This document shows, one piece after another, positions 12,101-24,575 of a DNA stretch of 64,000 bases (the first letter of the stretch is position 1; every line of letters begins with the position of its first letter). The position numbers and the translations under genes were made by a program. Where the stretch lies: contig CAUWAG010000018.1 in NCBI GenBank assembly GCA_963556695.1, positions 2,542,001 through 2,606,000 on the forward strand, in the 5' to 3' direction. A model generated the notes under the pieces. It saw nothing but the letters and a program-made list of their open reading frames with translations, did not search any database and was not told where the DNA came from. Origin of the DNA: Anthostomella pinea (taxonomy: Eukaryota; Ascomycota; Sordariomycetes; Xylariales; Xylariaceae).

Positions 12101-12625
12101 AAAGATCGAGGACATCTAGAGTACCCCGAGCTTGAGCTACTCCCCACGCCGGCAGGCTTCAGGGAAGTCCAGGCTCTCGAACAAACAATCGACAAGATTA
12201 AACATCGCTCAGTATCTAGAACACCTAGGTTGCGCGAATCCAGCGATGATAGCACCAGACCACCCTTGACCAGTCGCATTGCGGAGGAAGTACACAAGTT
12301 TCAGCATGTTGTGGAGAACGAGCCATACTCTGGTAGCGAGCAGTCGAGCAAAATGATATTGAGTGGGTTGCCCATGACGCCTTCGCAGGTCCTCCCAGCT
12401 CCTCGTGCAGTTTCTGGAGCTACTGAGGAATTTCAGACGCCCGGATCGCACATCTCGTACGAAGATTGCGTACCAACCCACATGCTCGACGATGATGTCG
12501 AGAAGGACTCCATACACAGTGACGACACTACAGTAGCGACACGCACGAAGCCAAAGATTGCGACTGGTAGACCAGAAGGGGATCAGTTCGCTGACCAAGG
12601 CGAGGTAACCGATAAGGATGCGTGA
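9163..12625 (+). CDS. large intrinsically disordered protein, unknown function
   Basis: Two exons, 9163-10819 and 10878-12625, join across a 58 nt intron (GTAAGT..TCTAG, phase 1) into about 1134 residues. I chose the second in-frame ATG, whose product begins MSILCCCRSRRVICPE. The CCC cluster next to basic residues is the kind of N-terminus that can be S-acylated, which would tether it to a membrane (inference). An ATG at 9064 would add 33 residues. The rest is low-complexity Ser/Pro/Glu/Arg sequence with scattered RRxS and SxxP sites and no recognisable domain. I do not recognise it; such proteins are often phosphorylated scaffolds of the polarity or septation machinery. Confidence 0.7.
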
Positions 12626-13100
12626 GACTTACTGCGAAGTGGCCGAGCATACGGGAGAAGATTGAACAATGCCGGCCATCTGACTTATTAGACTTATACT
12701 AGCACAGCGCGAACATTTCGTCACTCCTGAATATTGGGAGGGATGCTAGGCCAAAAGCTACGGGTGCCTGCAATTTGGAGCTCGCTCGCTACGAGCGACT
12801 GTTAGGGGCTAGGTGATCGATCACCTACATTGATCGGGAAGAGTTATCTTACATCGCAGATTCGGCCTTCTTACTCCTGTTGGTATGGATACATGGGCGT
12901 TACGTATAGTCGGAAGTAGAGTAGACGATCTTTGTATTCCTAGAGATAATACGACGCATGCATAAATACATCGTGCGCACCACTTGCAGGGTGGAGTGAT
13001 GTGGATCTTGGACTTGCTGTCTTGCTCGATTCTGTTTCAGTACCAGGACATGAATTATTGGTATGTTACCCACAAGGATCTCTATATGATAAGGGCCTGG

Positions 13101-13185
13101 GAGTGTAGTGCTCAAGTGGTAATAACGTTGCGTTGCGGCAGAGAGCAACCCGGTTCGCCGCCTCGCTCGGAATCCCGCACCATGC
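13101..13185 (+). other. tRNA-like / SINE-head relic with split B box
   Basis: An A-box-like stretch (TAGTGCTCAAGTGG) is followed by a hairpin GTTGC..GCAAC. Then come GGTTCG and, 12 bases later, GAATCCCG, as if a B box (GGTTCGAATCCC) had been split by CCGCCTCGCTCG. No acceptor stem closes convincingly, so a working tRNA is unlikely. A decayed tRNA or SINE head is the better reading. Confidence 0.3.
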
Positions 13186-13417
13186 GTGTCTCTCAATCGC
13201 GTCTGGGGAGCGCCATGCTCGCCATGGTCTCGGCCCTCAGCTGCAGGAACTTGTCCACCGCGGGTTCGGGCCCATACCGTGGCCGTGAAATACGACGGGT
13301 TTGAGAGCTTCGGTCATGTTAGGCTTGGCTATAACGCTGGTGTAATCTGGATCAAACTGCGAGGGACGGGCATTTAAGAGAGCTGTGGATCACGGTCCTC
13401 AGACTGAGCCCCCTTTT

Positions 13418-13549
13418 ATGGAGGCGATAACCGCCAACTTAAGTCCGGATCCCATGCCCCTTTTCTTCGGGCTACTGTCGACGGCTTTGGTGGCGTTCGT
13501 CTTTACGACTTATCTCCTGAGGGTTCACCACTGGCATAGAGTAATCTGA
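13418..13549 (+). CDS. 43-codon open frame with one membrane segment, hypothetical
   Basis: An ATG starts a short frame ending in TGA. After a hydrophilic start (MEAITANLSPDP) it has about 22 hydrophobic residues (MPLFFGLLSTALVAFVF) and a basic, His-rich end (RVHHWHRV). This is a textbook single-pass anchor, or the N-terminus of a microsomal P450. It lies just beyond the 3' end of the P450 and on the opposite strand. It may be a micro-protein, a relic exon or chance. No homology is claimed. Confidence 0.3.
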   Translation: MEAITANLSPDPMPLFFGLLSTALVAFVFTTYLLRVHHWHRVI

Positions 13550-13648
13550 TCAGCTCACCGTGGCTTAGGTACAATACATAACTCAGTCCTCGGTATTAAG
13601 TCATGTTACGACGGCTCGTGACCGCTCTTTCTACGGTGACATGTTTCA

Positions 13649-15908
13649 TTATGACTCCCTCAGCGGCGTGAATATCAGCTCCAGCTCCCCAGGCAGGGTC
13701 AGGAACGCGTCCTTGGCCTCGTCAACGACTCTGGTTTTGTTGCCCTTGGTCGGAGCCAAGGTGAGCTCGAAGTTGGCGAGGATCATCGCGGCAACCATGC
13801 GGACCTCCAGCATCCCCAGCGCCTTTCCGGGGCAGGTATGCCGCCCTAGGGATCAAGTTAGTGAATGGTACTTCCGGGGCAGAACCAGGGGGTTGGATGT
13901 ACCGATGCCGAAGGCATTGAAGGCGCGCCGGTCCCTGATCATGTCAGGCTTGGTGGTCCACCTCTCTGGGATGAACTCGTTTGGTTTCTCCCATGCAGCT
14001 TCCACTGGTTTTCGTTGTTAGCCCACGTTCGCGTCCACGTGGCACGGGACACCTGTGGCCAGAAGGGCGGAAGAAGTCAGGGGACAGGGAACTTACATCG
14101 CGAGATGGAATACCTCGGTGCGATTATGATGGTGTTGGGCGGAATCCATGTGTCGCCCACCTTGACGCCCTTCTCTGTCGTCTGCCTGGCACCCCCCGAC
14201 GGAATCGGTGCATAGAACCTCATGGTTTCATTGATGCATGCGTCCAAGAACGGCAGTCTCTCGAGCGCAGCCGCATCCACCTCCTCCTTCCGCCCGTCCG
14301 CGTCCCCATCGGAAACTACACCGGCGACGGCAATCTCTCTCCGCAGCTCGTCCTGCATCTCCGGGCGCTGGGCAAGCTCGTAGAGCATCATGGTCAGAGC
14401 AGCCGCTGTCGTGTGCGTCCCCGCGACGCCGATGGCGAAGGTCTCCCCGTACAGCGCGAGGCGGTCGAGCGACTCGTCGTCCCCATCACGGCGGGCCGAC
14501 AGGATGAAACGAGAGAAGGCATCGGTGCCGGCCTCGCCCTTGTCGCCGGCCTCGAGGCCCCCGCGCTCCAGTCGCTCGTCGCAGATCTCTGCTGCCCACC
14601 CGAAGATGCGGTTCCACTTCTGGGTGACGAAGGGCACGTAGCAGGCCAGGTAGAAGCAGATGTGGCCCATCCACGTGGCCGGCGTGAAGTACTGGAACAT
14701 GGACGTGGCCTGCGTGATGATGGCGGGGGCGAAGTGCGGCTTGCTGCCCGACGTGAGATCCGCGACGAGGTTGAACGAGCGCCCCCAGGCGAGGTCGCCC
14801 ATGATGTCGAAGGCGAAGTGGTGGAACCAGATGTTGACGTTGATGGGAGAGCCGGCGCACTTGTAGAGCTGGTTGAGCAGCAGCTTCGCCGTGGCGTGGA
14901 CACGGTGCCCCTTGTCTCCGACATCTGGCCCGGTCAGTATGGCTAGATGAATTTTCAGAGTATGGAGGCCGCTTACAGGAATTGGTGGAAAAGCCGAAAG
15001 CCTCATCCCATCGCTTGCGGCGCGGTGCGTACCCGTGTTTGGTCCGGAGCGAGGTTAGGGACATGTACGGGTACATCAGATCATACCACGGCCCTTTGAT
15101 ACACGATGTGCCCGGCCCGCCGATGACCTGCCAGACTTCCGGATCGACCACCGTAAGCTCCTGGGGCCCTGCAAGACGTTAGTACGCCGTAAGATGGCAA
15201 CACGTTTTAGCCGTCCCATGTAAGCCCCCAGTGTATCCGTAAGACGCATGCAGCACGTGTCCAGACGGAGATCAGGCACGGGTGAGCCTAGTTTCTGGGC
15301 GAGTGTGGATGGGGATGCCCAGGGCAATGCTGACAGAGCCAGGGGTTGATCCAAGCCAGAATGCGACATCGTAAGCACCCAGACGGGTCGGCTTCATCGA
15401 CTGCAGTTACACCAGAACAACAGATATAAGGAAGTTGGTACCCACCAGTGCGCACAATGCTCCCATACTTATGATAGAGGTCGTCGAGGAACAGGTGGTT
15501 CTTCTTGGTGAACATGTAAGAGACATGCCACAGCTTGGACGTCGCGAGCAAGCGAGGCCCGGGAAAGTGTCTGAGCGGATGTTCCAGCAGACGGTAGACG
15601 ACCATGCTCGTGAATAGTGGCAGGAAGAAAGCAGCATTCAGCCGCGCAAGCGCCTCGAACGCGTTGATGTCGGTTCTGACATTGCCGTGGAGGGGCTCGA
15701 AGGCGTTGGCGGCGTGGAATATCGAGACGACAAAGACGGAAGCCAGCGCCCACAGGCCGAAATACAGCGGCGCTTTCAGGTGGTGCTCGCCGCGGATGAA
15801 GTAGAGCCTATGCGACAGGATGCCGAGAACACCGACAGTCCCCTGGCCGTGGATCGTGGTCAGCCATGATATGGCTTGGAGGACCACTTCCAGAGGTTGA
15901 AGCAGCAT
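13649..15908 (-). CDS. cytochrome P450 monooxygenase
   Basis: Five exons on the minus strand: 15908-15446, 15168-14977, 14924-14097, 14004-13903 and 13845-13649. They join in phase to 593 residues. Introns are 277, 52, 92 and 57 nt; the first is long but has a clean TACTAAC..GCAG end. The N-terminus carries several hydrophobic segments (GVLGILSHRLYFIRGEHHL), as in fungal P450s annotated near tryprostatin/benzoate hydroxylases. Then come the PGPR hinge at about residue 116, I-helix AGTHTT (about 395), ETMR of the K helix (about 454) and heme ligand motif FGIGRHTCPGKAL (about 525-537). The last intron splits the heme motif after FGI; splicing restores it exactly. It is divergent to the NRPS-like gene, so it is a candidate tailoring enzyme. 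Confidence 0.9.
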
Positions 15909-17081
15909 CGTGATGACGGGGTTGTTGATAGAATCGTGTTGGGACGGAGGCCTGCCAGCGGAATGAAGATGGTAACATGAACTCACAGACTCACAACCGT
16001 CGAGAGCGCACGCAGCCGGGGCGAGGGATGTCGGTTCGATCCAGTCTATCTTGACTACGTACCTATAATAGTATTTGTGTATGTGTACATGCGTCTGGAA
16101 GACGTACGTCCATGATACGACGCGCCTCTTACCTTGTTCGTCCACTTGGGGCCGGAGAATTACGGCCACGGCGGTGAGGCACGCCACAAATCAGATAGCG
16201 AGCTTTACTATTCCTGCTGTCATTACAGCACGACTGATGTGCATTACTCATCTAAAACAATGTCAGGTAATCTTCGGCCACCTTGTGACAGCGTTTCTTG
16301 CGACGCGGATGCCCGGGGATCCATGGAGGCGACAGGGAGGCAGGCCGGAGCCAGAGATAGCCTCGGCAGGTATTGTGCAAAAACGAAGCCATCATGCAAT
16401 ATCTAGGTATAAGCTACTAGCCTCTGGGAGGGTGCAGGGAACAAGGGACAGGGATCTAAACAGGGGGACAGGAACAGGGGACAAGAAACAAATAGACTAG
16501 GGCTTATAGTACTAGCGACGGCCCGAGGTAAGCCATCAGCTGTTGTTGGTACGCGGTAGCATTGCAGAGCGGCAAGTGTCATGCACACCATTGATGCGTT
16601 GTATGTCAACTCGTCAAGTAGAGCTGAGTGGTTACATCGAACGGCGATGTGGCCAACCACGGAGCATCCAGTGCCTGGCCCACCCGAGGGCATGGCCAAC
16701 AGAGTTGAAGAACGCAAGGGGAGGTTGGAGAATCGTACCATGTACCATACCCCTCTGCAGACTGCGCGGTCTGCACAGCTGGGGCGCATAACAGGGTTGG
16801 TACATTTACATATGCGACGGAAGCTAGCTCCGGACCAGGAGCATACGAGACTGTGCGAGCTCCATCAGTGATGGACCATCACCCCAGCTTGGCGTGAATA
16901 GGAACATGTGGGCATGCAACCAGCCAGGCTGCCGCCAGTGCGCAAAGGCATGTGTGCGACGCTGGCATAGGCTGGCAAACAGCTGGGCGTCCTCAACTCA
17001 GAAAACCATCATGTCCGCTATTTCGACTAAGAAATCCACAGACCCTTATAACGTCAGGTCGTCACACGACACCACATCATC
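15909..17081. promoter_or_regulatory. shared divergent promoter region of P450 and NRPS-like genes
   Basis: A 1.17 kb spacer separates the start codons of two divergently transcribed metabolic genes. It contains a purine-rich stretch of GGGACA-type repeats (about 16436-16496) and no supported gene. A common regulator acting here would be typical for co-regulated secondary metabolism, but no specific site is recognised. Confidence 0.45.
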
Positions 17082-20000
17082 ATGAGCTCGGAAGGAAGAC
17101 CGGCCTATGGACGGCGGCTGTTGCCGTCGGCCCTCGATGAGCTTGCCGAGACGAGCCCGAACCGGCTCTATGCCGCCATCCCGAAGACGGCAGATGTCAA
17201 CGATGGGTTCCGAGACATTACGGTAGCCGACGTTGCACGGGGTGCCAATTTCATGGCCAAATGGATCGAGGACAAGTTCGGCCGCAGCGAGAGCTTCGAG
17301 ACTCTCACCTACATTGGCGTTTCCGACCTACGAGGTCCCATCGTCTTCCAGGCCGCAGTGAAATGCGGATACAAGGTCTGATGCCCATCGACTCAAGCTG
17401 CGCCTGTGCTGATGACGGGCCAACAGCTTCTCCTCCCCTCGCCTCGCAACCCGCCTGCCGTCAATGTATCCCTAATGAACCAGACGGGCAGCACCAAGCT
17501 ACTGCACGCTGCCGAAATCACCCCTATCGTCAAACAGGTGCCAGTCATAGACCCATCCATCCGCCTTGATGCCGTGCCCTCGTTCGATGAGATGATGGAT
17601 AGCGCCCCGGAGCCCTATCCGTTCAAGAAGAGCTTCGATGAAGCGAGAGATGACCCCGTAGTCGTTTTGCATTCCTCGGGGTCTACAGGTAACACTCCAC
17701 CCCGGCGTGAGTCTCCGAGATGAGATTAACGGGTAGACAGGAATCCCGAAGCCCATAACCATGACACACGGCACGTTTGCAGCTCTTGACAACCAGCATA
17801 ACTTGACGCAGATACCTGGTCGAAAGAACCGAGACTCAACGATATGGCTCTTCGATGGTGAAGCAAGGATTTATACGGTGTTTCCGTTCTTTCATGTGAG
17901 TTCATGGGGCTGTCACCTTACTTTCCCAAGAGCTAACTCGGAGACAGCTTGGCGGTTTCCTCTTCCTTCTTGGTAAGCTCGACATAGATCGGATCTACTG
18001 AAGACATCCCTGACAAGCAATAGTAAACGCAATCTTCAGGAATGCGTCGTCGGTACTGGGACCACCGCACATGGTCCCGGACGGACCCCTCCTCAAGAAC
18101 ATCATGATGCACCAGAAACTGCGTGCAATGTTCCTTGTGCCGGCCGTGATCGAACAGGTTCTCCAGGAACCCAATGGCATTGATTTCTTCAAGGGCTTGG
18201 ATTTCGTCGCTTATAGTGGTGCCCCTTCGACCGCCGCAGTTGGTGATCGCCTCTCGAAAGTGGTCGAGTTGTTGTCGCCCTTTGGCTCCACGGAAACCAT
18301 CTTGGTACCCGAGTTGGCACCAGCGCGCGAAGACTGGGCCTGGCATGAATTCCACCCGCACTACAAGCATGAGTTGCAGCTCTACGACCCGGCGGAAGGC
18401 ACCTATGAGCTCGTCATCTTCCCCGATGAGGCCAACAAGGACATCATTGCCCTCTACCACAACTTGCCCGGCGTTACCGAGTATCGCACCAGGGACCTCT
18501 TCACACGACACCCCGACAAGCCAGACCTTTACAAGTACTACGGCCGCAGGGACGACATCATTGTTCTGGCGAATGGCGAAAAGTTCAATCCTCTTCCACT
18601 GGAAGCCGAAGTCCAGAGCCACCCCGATCTCAAGGGCGCACTGGTGATTGGCAACGGCAGAACGCAAGCAGCTCTACTGGTGGAGCCAACAAAGGCCCTC
18701 GATGAAGCTGCACGATCAAAGTTGCTGGAGGACCTCTTGCCATTCGTTGAGAAGTCGAACTCTCTCCTCCCAGGGCAAGGGCGCATTCCCCGGGGCAAGC
18801 TGATCTGTGCTCTGCCCGACAAGCCCTTCAGTAGGACCGGTAAAGGCACCGTAGTGCGTAAACTGACAGAGCAGATCTACAAGCCAGAGATTGAGAATCT
18901 GTACTCAGACGAGTCGTCGCAAAAGAAGACTGCTAGCGTGAGCCTGAAGGCGAGCCTCAAGCCCGTCTACGAGCACTCTGTGGTTGTCGACTTTCTTCGA
19001 ACGATTGTGTCCGAATCTTTCGTACCAGGGGCAACAATCGGGGAGGACGAAGACTTCTTCTCCTATGGCCTCGATTCGGTGCAGACGTTGGAGATCACGT
19101 CCAATCTGAAGCGCAATCTGAAAGACCAGACGTCGAAGTCGGTCTCATGGATCACGCCACGAACCATTTTCCGGCATTCGTCTCTCGCCGATCTGGCGCG
19201 CTTGCTGGCAGCATTTCTCAACGAGAAAACGGTCCCCGAGGAAGATTCCGACCTTGCCAGAGCTCGTGCCGTGGATGAGACCGTTGCACAGTATGTTGAG
19301 GGCTTGCCAGATAGGTCTGCATTGCAGGCTGTTCCATCGTCCAAGACATCTACGGTCGCCGTGATTGGCTCGACAGGCTATCTGGGGGCATACATCGTCG
19401 CAACCCTATTGAAGAACCCGGATATCACGCAGGTGTATTGCTTGAACCGGTCCAGCGATGCTCAGCAAAGGCAAGAGGCATCTCTCAGGCAACTGGACAA
19501 TGCTTTAGAACAACATCTGCACAAACTGGTCTACATGACCGTCGAGCTCGGAAAGCCGTTACTTGGACTTGGCCAGGACAAGTACGACCTGATTGTTAGC
19601 AATGTCGACGTTGTTGTCTACAACGCATGGAGGCTGGACTTTGGCCTCGCGATCCGGTCATTCAGTCCATTCCTGCGTGCAACACGAGACCTGATCGATC
19701 TCTCGGCTGCTAGCAAGCGCAACACTCGCATTGTCTTCGTCAGCTCTATATCATCAGTCGCCAGCATGGCTAGCAAGGCCACGGTACCGGAAGCCCCCGT
19801 TGACGACCCCTTGGCTGCCCTGAACATTGGCTACGGGCAGTCGAAGCTTGCTGCCGAGCGAATTCTCGCAAGTGCGACCCGAAAGTCCGGCGTTCCCGTC
19901 ACGATTGTTCGTGTCTGCCAGGTTGGTGGCCCTAGCAGCCCCAACGCGGGCACGTGGGCAGACCAGGCGTGGATCTCGGCTGTGGCACGAACGGCAAAGG

Positions 20001-20422
20001 CGCTCAAATGCTTTCCCAGCGACCTCGTGCCGATCGACTGGGTTCCCGTTGACACGGTGGCCGCCATGTTGCACGCTTTCATCCTTCAACCAGCCGGCGC
20101 TGAGGCGCAGGTATTCAACATCTACCCGCCCAAGCCACAGCCGTGGACCCTGCTCGTCGACGTCCTGCGCGAAGGATTGGACATCAAGGAGACGGTGCCC
20201 CTGCGGGAATGGACCAGGAGGCTTCGCGCGATCTCCAACCCAACTGCCGACGACTTAGCGCAGATGCCGGCCCTGAAGATGCTGGACTACTACGAGGCCC
20301 TGGGCGACAGGTCCCAGTCGGCCGCCGTGGCCACTGACCGCGCTTCGAGGACCTCGCAGGTCCAGATCCCGACGGTGGACAAGGCTATGGTGGAGGCCTG
20401 GCTTCGCGACTGGGATCTGTAG
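17082..20422 (+). CDS. NRPS-like enzyme: adenylation-thiolation-reductase
   Basis: Exons 17082-17375, 17427-17688, 17741-17895, 17948-17972 (25 nt microexon) and 18024-20422 join in phase to 1044 residues. The first donor is a weak GTCTGA; the others are GTAACA, GTGAGT and GTAAGC. The adenylation domain shows the A3 core SSGSTGIPKP across an intron, YSGAPS, the A5 core FGSTETI and YRTRDLF. The thiolation site is FFSYGLDSVQTLEI (Ser near residue 594). The C-terminal thioester reductase has the NAD(P)-binding GSTGYLGAYIV (about 692) and catalytic YGQSKLAAE (about 848). There is no condensation domain. Enzymes of this layout activate an aryl or amino acid, load it on the carrier and release it reductively as an aldehyde or alcohol. 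The substrate is not readable here. Confidence 0.92.
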
Positions 20423-23036
20423 GATGCGGTGGATGATGGGGTTTGAGAAGTCCTGTGCTTCGGGTGAGTCGTGACTGTGAGCGAGGGCACTTGGGATCGT
20501 GAAGGTCCACCCACACCTGCTGGGTTGTCAGTTGTTACCGGGAAAAGGGAGAAAGATGTCGCTATCGCAGGGGATGCCCTGCATCCTTTTTATACAATAG
20601 CGTCGCATGCATGCCGGTTTGATGGTTTGATGGGCGGTTGCTAACCAAAGGGGGCCCGAGGTCCGTTGATGTGCGGTGTCGTGATGTGCCCACCTGCTCT
20701 GTAGGGTGTAGTGGTGTACTGTGTAGAGATGGCCTGGTGAAGCTTCACCGCTGCCAGTGTCGCTGCCTTGCCTTCATTGGCCGGTGGAAGGACACAACTA
20801 TGGGACGTATTGGGGGATGGGATGGGTGGGGTAGGCCCAGGGGAAGGGGGCGGAGGAGACCTGGAGGGCAGTGGGGGCGGTGGGGCGGTGGGGGCCTGAA
20901 CGGCGACTAACTTTTAGTAAGGTGTCGTAGGATTCGCTAGTGAGACCCGCAGTCGGCAATTCATCATTGGCTAGATATTGCTGCAATTGGACGCCCATTG
21001 GTTGCAACTCGCCTTCCCAATTCGAGAGATGCAGCACCAACACACGCAGTGGTACTTTTTGTATGGGAATCTGTATGCGAGTGGACACCGGCCGGAGCTG
21101 AGCAGGTAAGCATACCACGATAGGAAATTGTACCCAAATGGCCGGCACCCATGGACATGGCGCGCTTTTCACCATCTCCGCCTGCGACCCGCCACCTCCC
21201 TGCTCCCGAGAAACCAACGGCATGGCGAGAGGGATGGCATTGGTCATGTCCTGACCTGTCCTGACCTGTCCTGACCACCACCCAGGCACCACACATAACC
21301 TACCGACCGAATGGTAATCGCGCGGCCCGTCCCCGTTGCTCTTCAGCAGAAGATAAAGATACGGCCCATCATTCGCTGGGTTGGAACACCGCACTACTGT
21401 ATGTATAAGATTGCAATATGCAGCTAATACAGAAGTCAGGTTGTTTTGATCGGTCTCCTGACCACCACCTGCATGGTACTTCAATCAACAATATGCAACT
21501 CTATATTACCACTAACGGTGTTGTAGTGGAGCACGCAAGACCCTTTACAGGCCGGCCATTGGGATGGTATTATGTAGAAGCAAACTTGCTCTACATTTGA
21601 TCGATAGTCAGGCCAAGCGGTTCACATGATAACTTTCTTTCGGTTTTTAAGGCGTCCTATCGGGTGAACTAGAAGCATGTGAATGGTGCCAAGTTGATCT
21701 GATGGCTTTTGGCATTGTCATGCATGGGCAATCTGACTGATTGTCTTGGACTTTTCCGTCCCTCACTCCTGGTCTGAGCTGGTATTCCTATCTCTAGTTG
21801 ATCGTGATCACTGCCGGCGGCAGGGGCATTGATGAGCACCCGCCTGATGGGATGATACCCACCTGATATCAAATGCTATCGCCATCAACGCCTGGTATGC
21901 CGATCGCCGACCTGGTTTCCGAGAAAGTACCATACAGCGACGCTGATCTCGCTGGAGGATTCCCCACGATACTCCATCGTCCGTGCTATCGACCGACCAC
22001 ATGACGAATCCGGTCAAATCAAGGTTATCTCAAACCCGGTAGAGTCCCTTGTCGGATCATCTGCTGTCTGCCGAATATCCTAATCTTGGATAGGTAGAGG
22101 AGGCATGATATTGATATCCTGGAGCAGGGCAGTGATCGTTGATCAACCATCGAGCGAAAGGTTGCAAGTCCCGGCTCGCACGAGGCGGGGCCTTGAGTTC
22201 TCGACTACCGGTACGCAAAGTCGTCTGTAGGAAGAGATACCTACCGTAGTCAGCGCGATATACGCTTGCCAGAGAGTCCGCCATCCATCAACGTAACAAC
22301 ATGCCCTCGATATGCCCGCCATGCATCCGACTTTGTCGGCTGTGTGCAGCCGTGCCGCGATGGCGGTGTCGCCTACCTGGCATCGGGGGTTCCAAGTTGA
22401 TCCCTCGGTCCAGCATCTCTCTCTGCCTTGCACCCACGGACGCCTGGGGACAACATGACCCAAGGGGTTTTTGGGATCCCGTGCGACGTTACTCCACCAC
22501 TTTGCATCCCAACGGCGAGGTTCGCGGGGCGTGGTTGGCTCGCTGCAAGGAACTCCTCCCCCGACGATCCCAGAATAGCATCCTTCTTCCTTCGACCACA
22601 CCTAAGTCGTCATTGATAAGATTATTACTGGTAGCAGTAGCAACGACACAGGGGTGATTGCGCGCGCTCTGTCCACCGCCTCTTCCTGCTGGAGCCCTGA
22701 GAAACGCGATGGGGACATGTGCCTGGCACATGGATCTGCATCGCGGCTGGCTGTCCAGGGCCATCGTCATTGGTGAGACGTTATAAGGAGGGAATCCCGA
22801 GGGACCGAAGGGGGGTAGCATCTTACCCCCCTTGGTATCTCACCTCTCAGGAGTGCGTCTGACAGTCAATCAACGCGCTTACCTTGTCCCTCATTACTAC
22901 TTCCCCTGCACCGTCCCAACAGCCACTTGTCTGTTGGCTGCGCTTCTTCTTTCGTGTTACCACACGCCCACGCTCTCTTGGGACCACTTCGCACGTGGGA
23001 TATACTAGGTTATTCGCCATCTGGAAGGCAGGCAAT
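20423..23036. other. intergenic interval
   Basis: A 2.6 kb gene-poor stretch. It holds a threefold 10-base repeat (TGTCCTGACC, about 21247-21276) and a G-rich run near 20830-20900. The open frames present are short and unlike protein. Confidence 0.5.
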
Positions 23037-24575
23037 ATGGAACTGGATCCAAATACGACACCGGCGCTTGCGCCTCCCGAGGGTGTAGTGCCCAACTTCG
23101 TCGATCCTTACAGCCAGCAGCCGCAGCGTATCGTCACGTCGGCCGTGTGCTTGACGCTCTGCACCGTTGCCGTCATATTGCGGTTTTGGTCGCGGATATT
23201 GGTCAATAAGTTTAACTGGGACGATGGTGAGTGCGCGGGGAGATTACCCCTAAAAACTGCACGCGCGCGCGCAGAGCTAACGGTGTTGCAGGTGTTCTTT
23301 TTCTCGCGCTGGTAAGTCCATCCTGGAGGTGATGCGTAGCTGGTTGCTCCGGACGATGGCCGACGGTATCCTGATATATACTAGGGAGGCTTCGCGACTC
23401 TCTCCGCATTGATAATAGTTGCCGGCGAGCATGGCGATGGACGACATCAAGTAAGTAGCACCCCCAACCGTCCGCCTTCTTGGCCTGCGGTTTGATCCAT
23501 GAGAGACCCCGGGAATGGTGCTCGTTTCTCGCAAACACTTTCACAAGAAGAACAGAGTTGCTGACTATTGATGTTGTAGTGGAACGTAACCCTCGCCGCC
23601 TTGGAAACCACCTTATACGTCAGTACACCGCGCATGCAGTTCGCAACCGCGAGGGTCCAGCACTGACGTTCAGGGGCATACTACAGCTCGAGAACATCGC
23701 CGAGATGCTCTACTGTATAACGATGTTCAGCGTCAAATACGTGGTACTGCGGCAGATCGAGACCATATTTTTTAACTATCATCGCAAGGCACTGGCTTAT
23801 AAGATCATTTGGGGCCTGATCTGGGCCAACCTGGCCTTCTACATCGGCATCTTGTTCTCGTTCATCTTCGCCTGCACGCCGCGCGAGAAGATCTGGAAAC
23901 CCCTGATCGAAGGCCACTGCATCAATCAACCAGCCGGTATGATCGCCGGCAGCGCCATCAACATGTTGTCGGACTTCATCATCCTCATCACACCCATCGC
24001 GGCTATATGGCGCTTGCAGATGCCGCTGAATAAGAAGATTGGGGCCGGAGCCGTGTTTGCGGTCGGTATCTTGTACGTGCAAAGACCAGCCAGAGAGGCC
24101 GATGCCCCTCTATCTGCGTAGACCACACGCTGACTGGGGGATATAGTGCGTGTTGCGCGAGTATCATGCGACTCTACTATGCCATTGAGCTGTTCACCAC
24201 CGACGACATGATGTGGGCCATCGCGCCGGTCGGCCAGTGGACGTGAGTGCAATCCCCTTGACGCAACCAGTGGCTTCAACGTGTGCTGACTCTGACTCCC
24301 CTTCCAGGACTGCCGAATTCACCACGGTGATCCTCGTGGCATGCTTCCCTAACCTACCCCAGCTGTACAAGCACTACTTCACCACACCGACGCAGGTATC
24401 ATACAACTCGTCGTACATCGGCACACCGTACTCGAGCCAAAAGAAGGCGTCGCGCATCCGCGCGAACAGCACCTGGGCCTCGCTGTCGGAGCGCCAGCTG
24501 AGCGAGCTGAGCGACGACGACCTGATGATGGTGGAACAGCCTGCCGGCGTGAAGCACATCGGCATGGCAGCTTGA
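23037..24575 (+). CDS. rhodopsin-like / PTH11-type seven-helix membrane protein
   Basis: Seven exons join in phase to 354 residues: 23037-23226, 23292-23311 (20 nt microexon), 23385-23450, 23580-23618, 23687-24072, 24147-24242 and 24308-24575. Membrane segments include SAVCLTLCTVAVILRFWSRI, the helix at about residues 135-160, the IIWGLIWANLAFYIGILFSF region and the AVGIFACCASIMRLYYAI region created by splicing. The pattern WSRI..W.DD.., GRHQWNVTLA and SIMRLYYAIELF is typical of the large fungal family annotated as integral membrane or rhodopsin domain proteins. These include PTH11-like sensors, although no CFEM domain is present. The cytoplasmic tail is Ser-rich. Many small exons are normal in this family. 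Confidence 0.85.

Larger units (their letters stand above)
12626..13648. other. intergenic interval with a tRNA-like relic and a small open frame
   Basis: One kilobase between the disordered-protein gene and the P450 3' end. The two things seen in it, a tRNA-like stretch near 13101-13185 and a 43-codon membrane-type frame at 13418-13549, are listed separately. Confidence 0.5.

Noticed and set aside
13981..14946. 321-codon plus-strand open frame opposite the P450
   Set aside because: Mirror frame of a GC-rich coding exon; the minus strand carries all P450 motifs.
15169..15445. Possible extra P450 exon inside the 277 nt first intron
   Set aside because: Joining the flanking exons directly restores the conserved VRTGPQELTV segment, so nothing is missing.
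16025..16050. B-box-like GGTTCGATCC
   Set aside because: No tRNA fold or A box upstream.
22143..22601. 152-codon minus-strand frame
   Set aside because: Random-like composition in a gene-poor interval; no motif.
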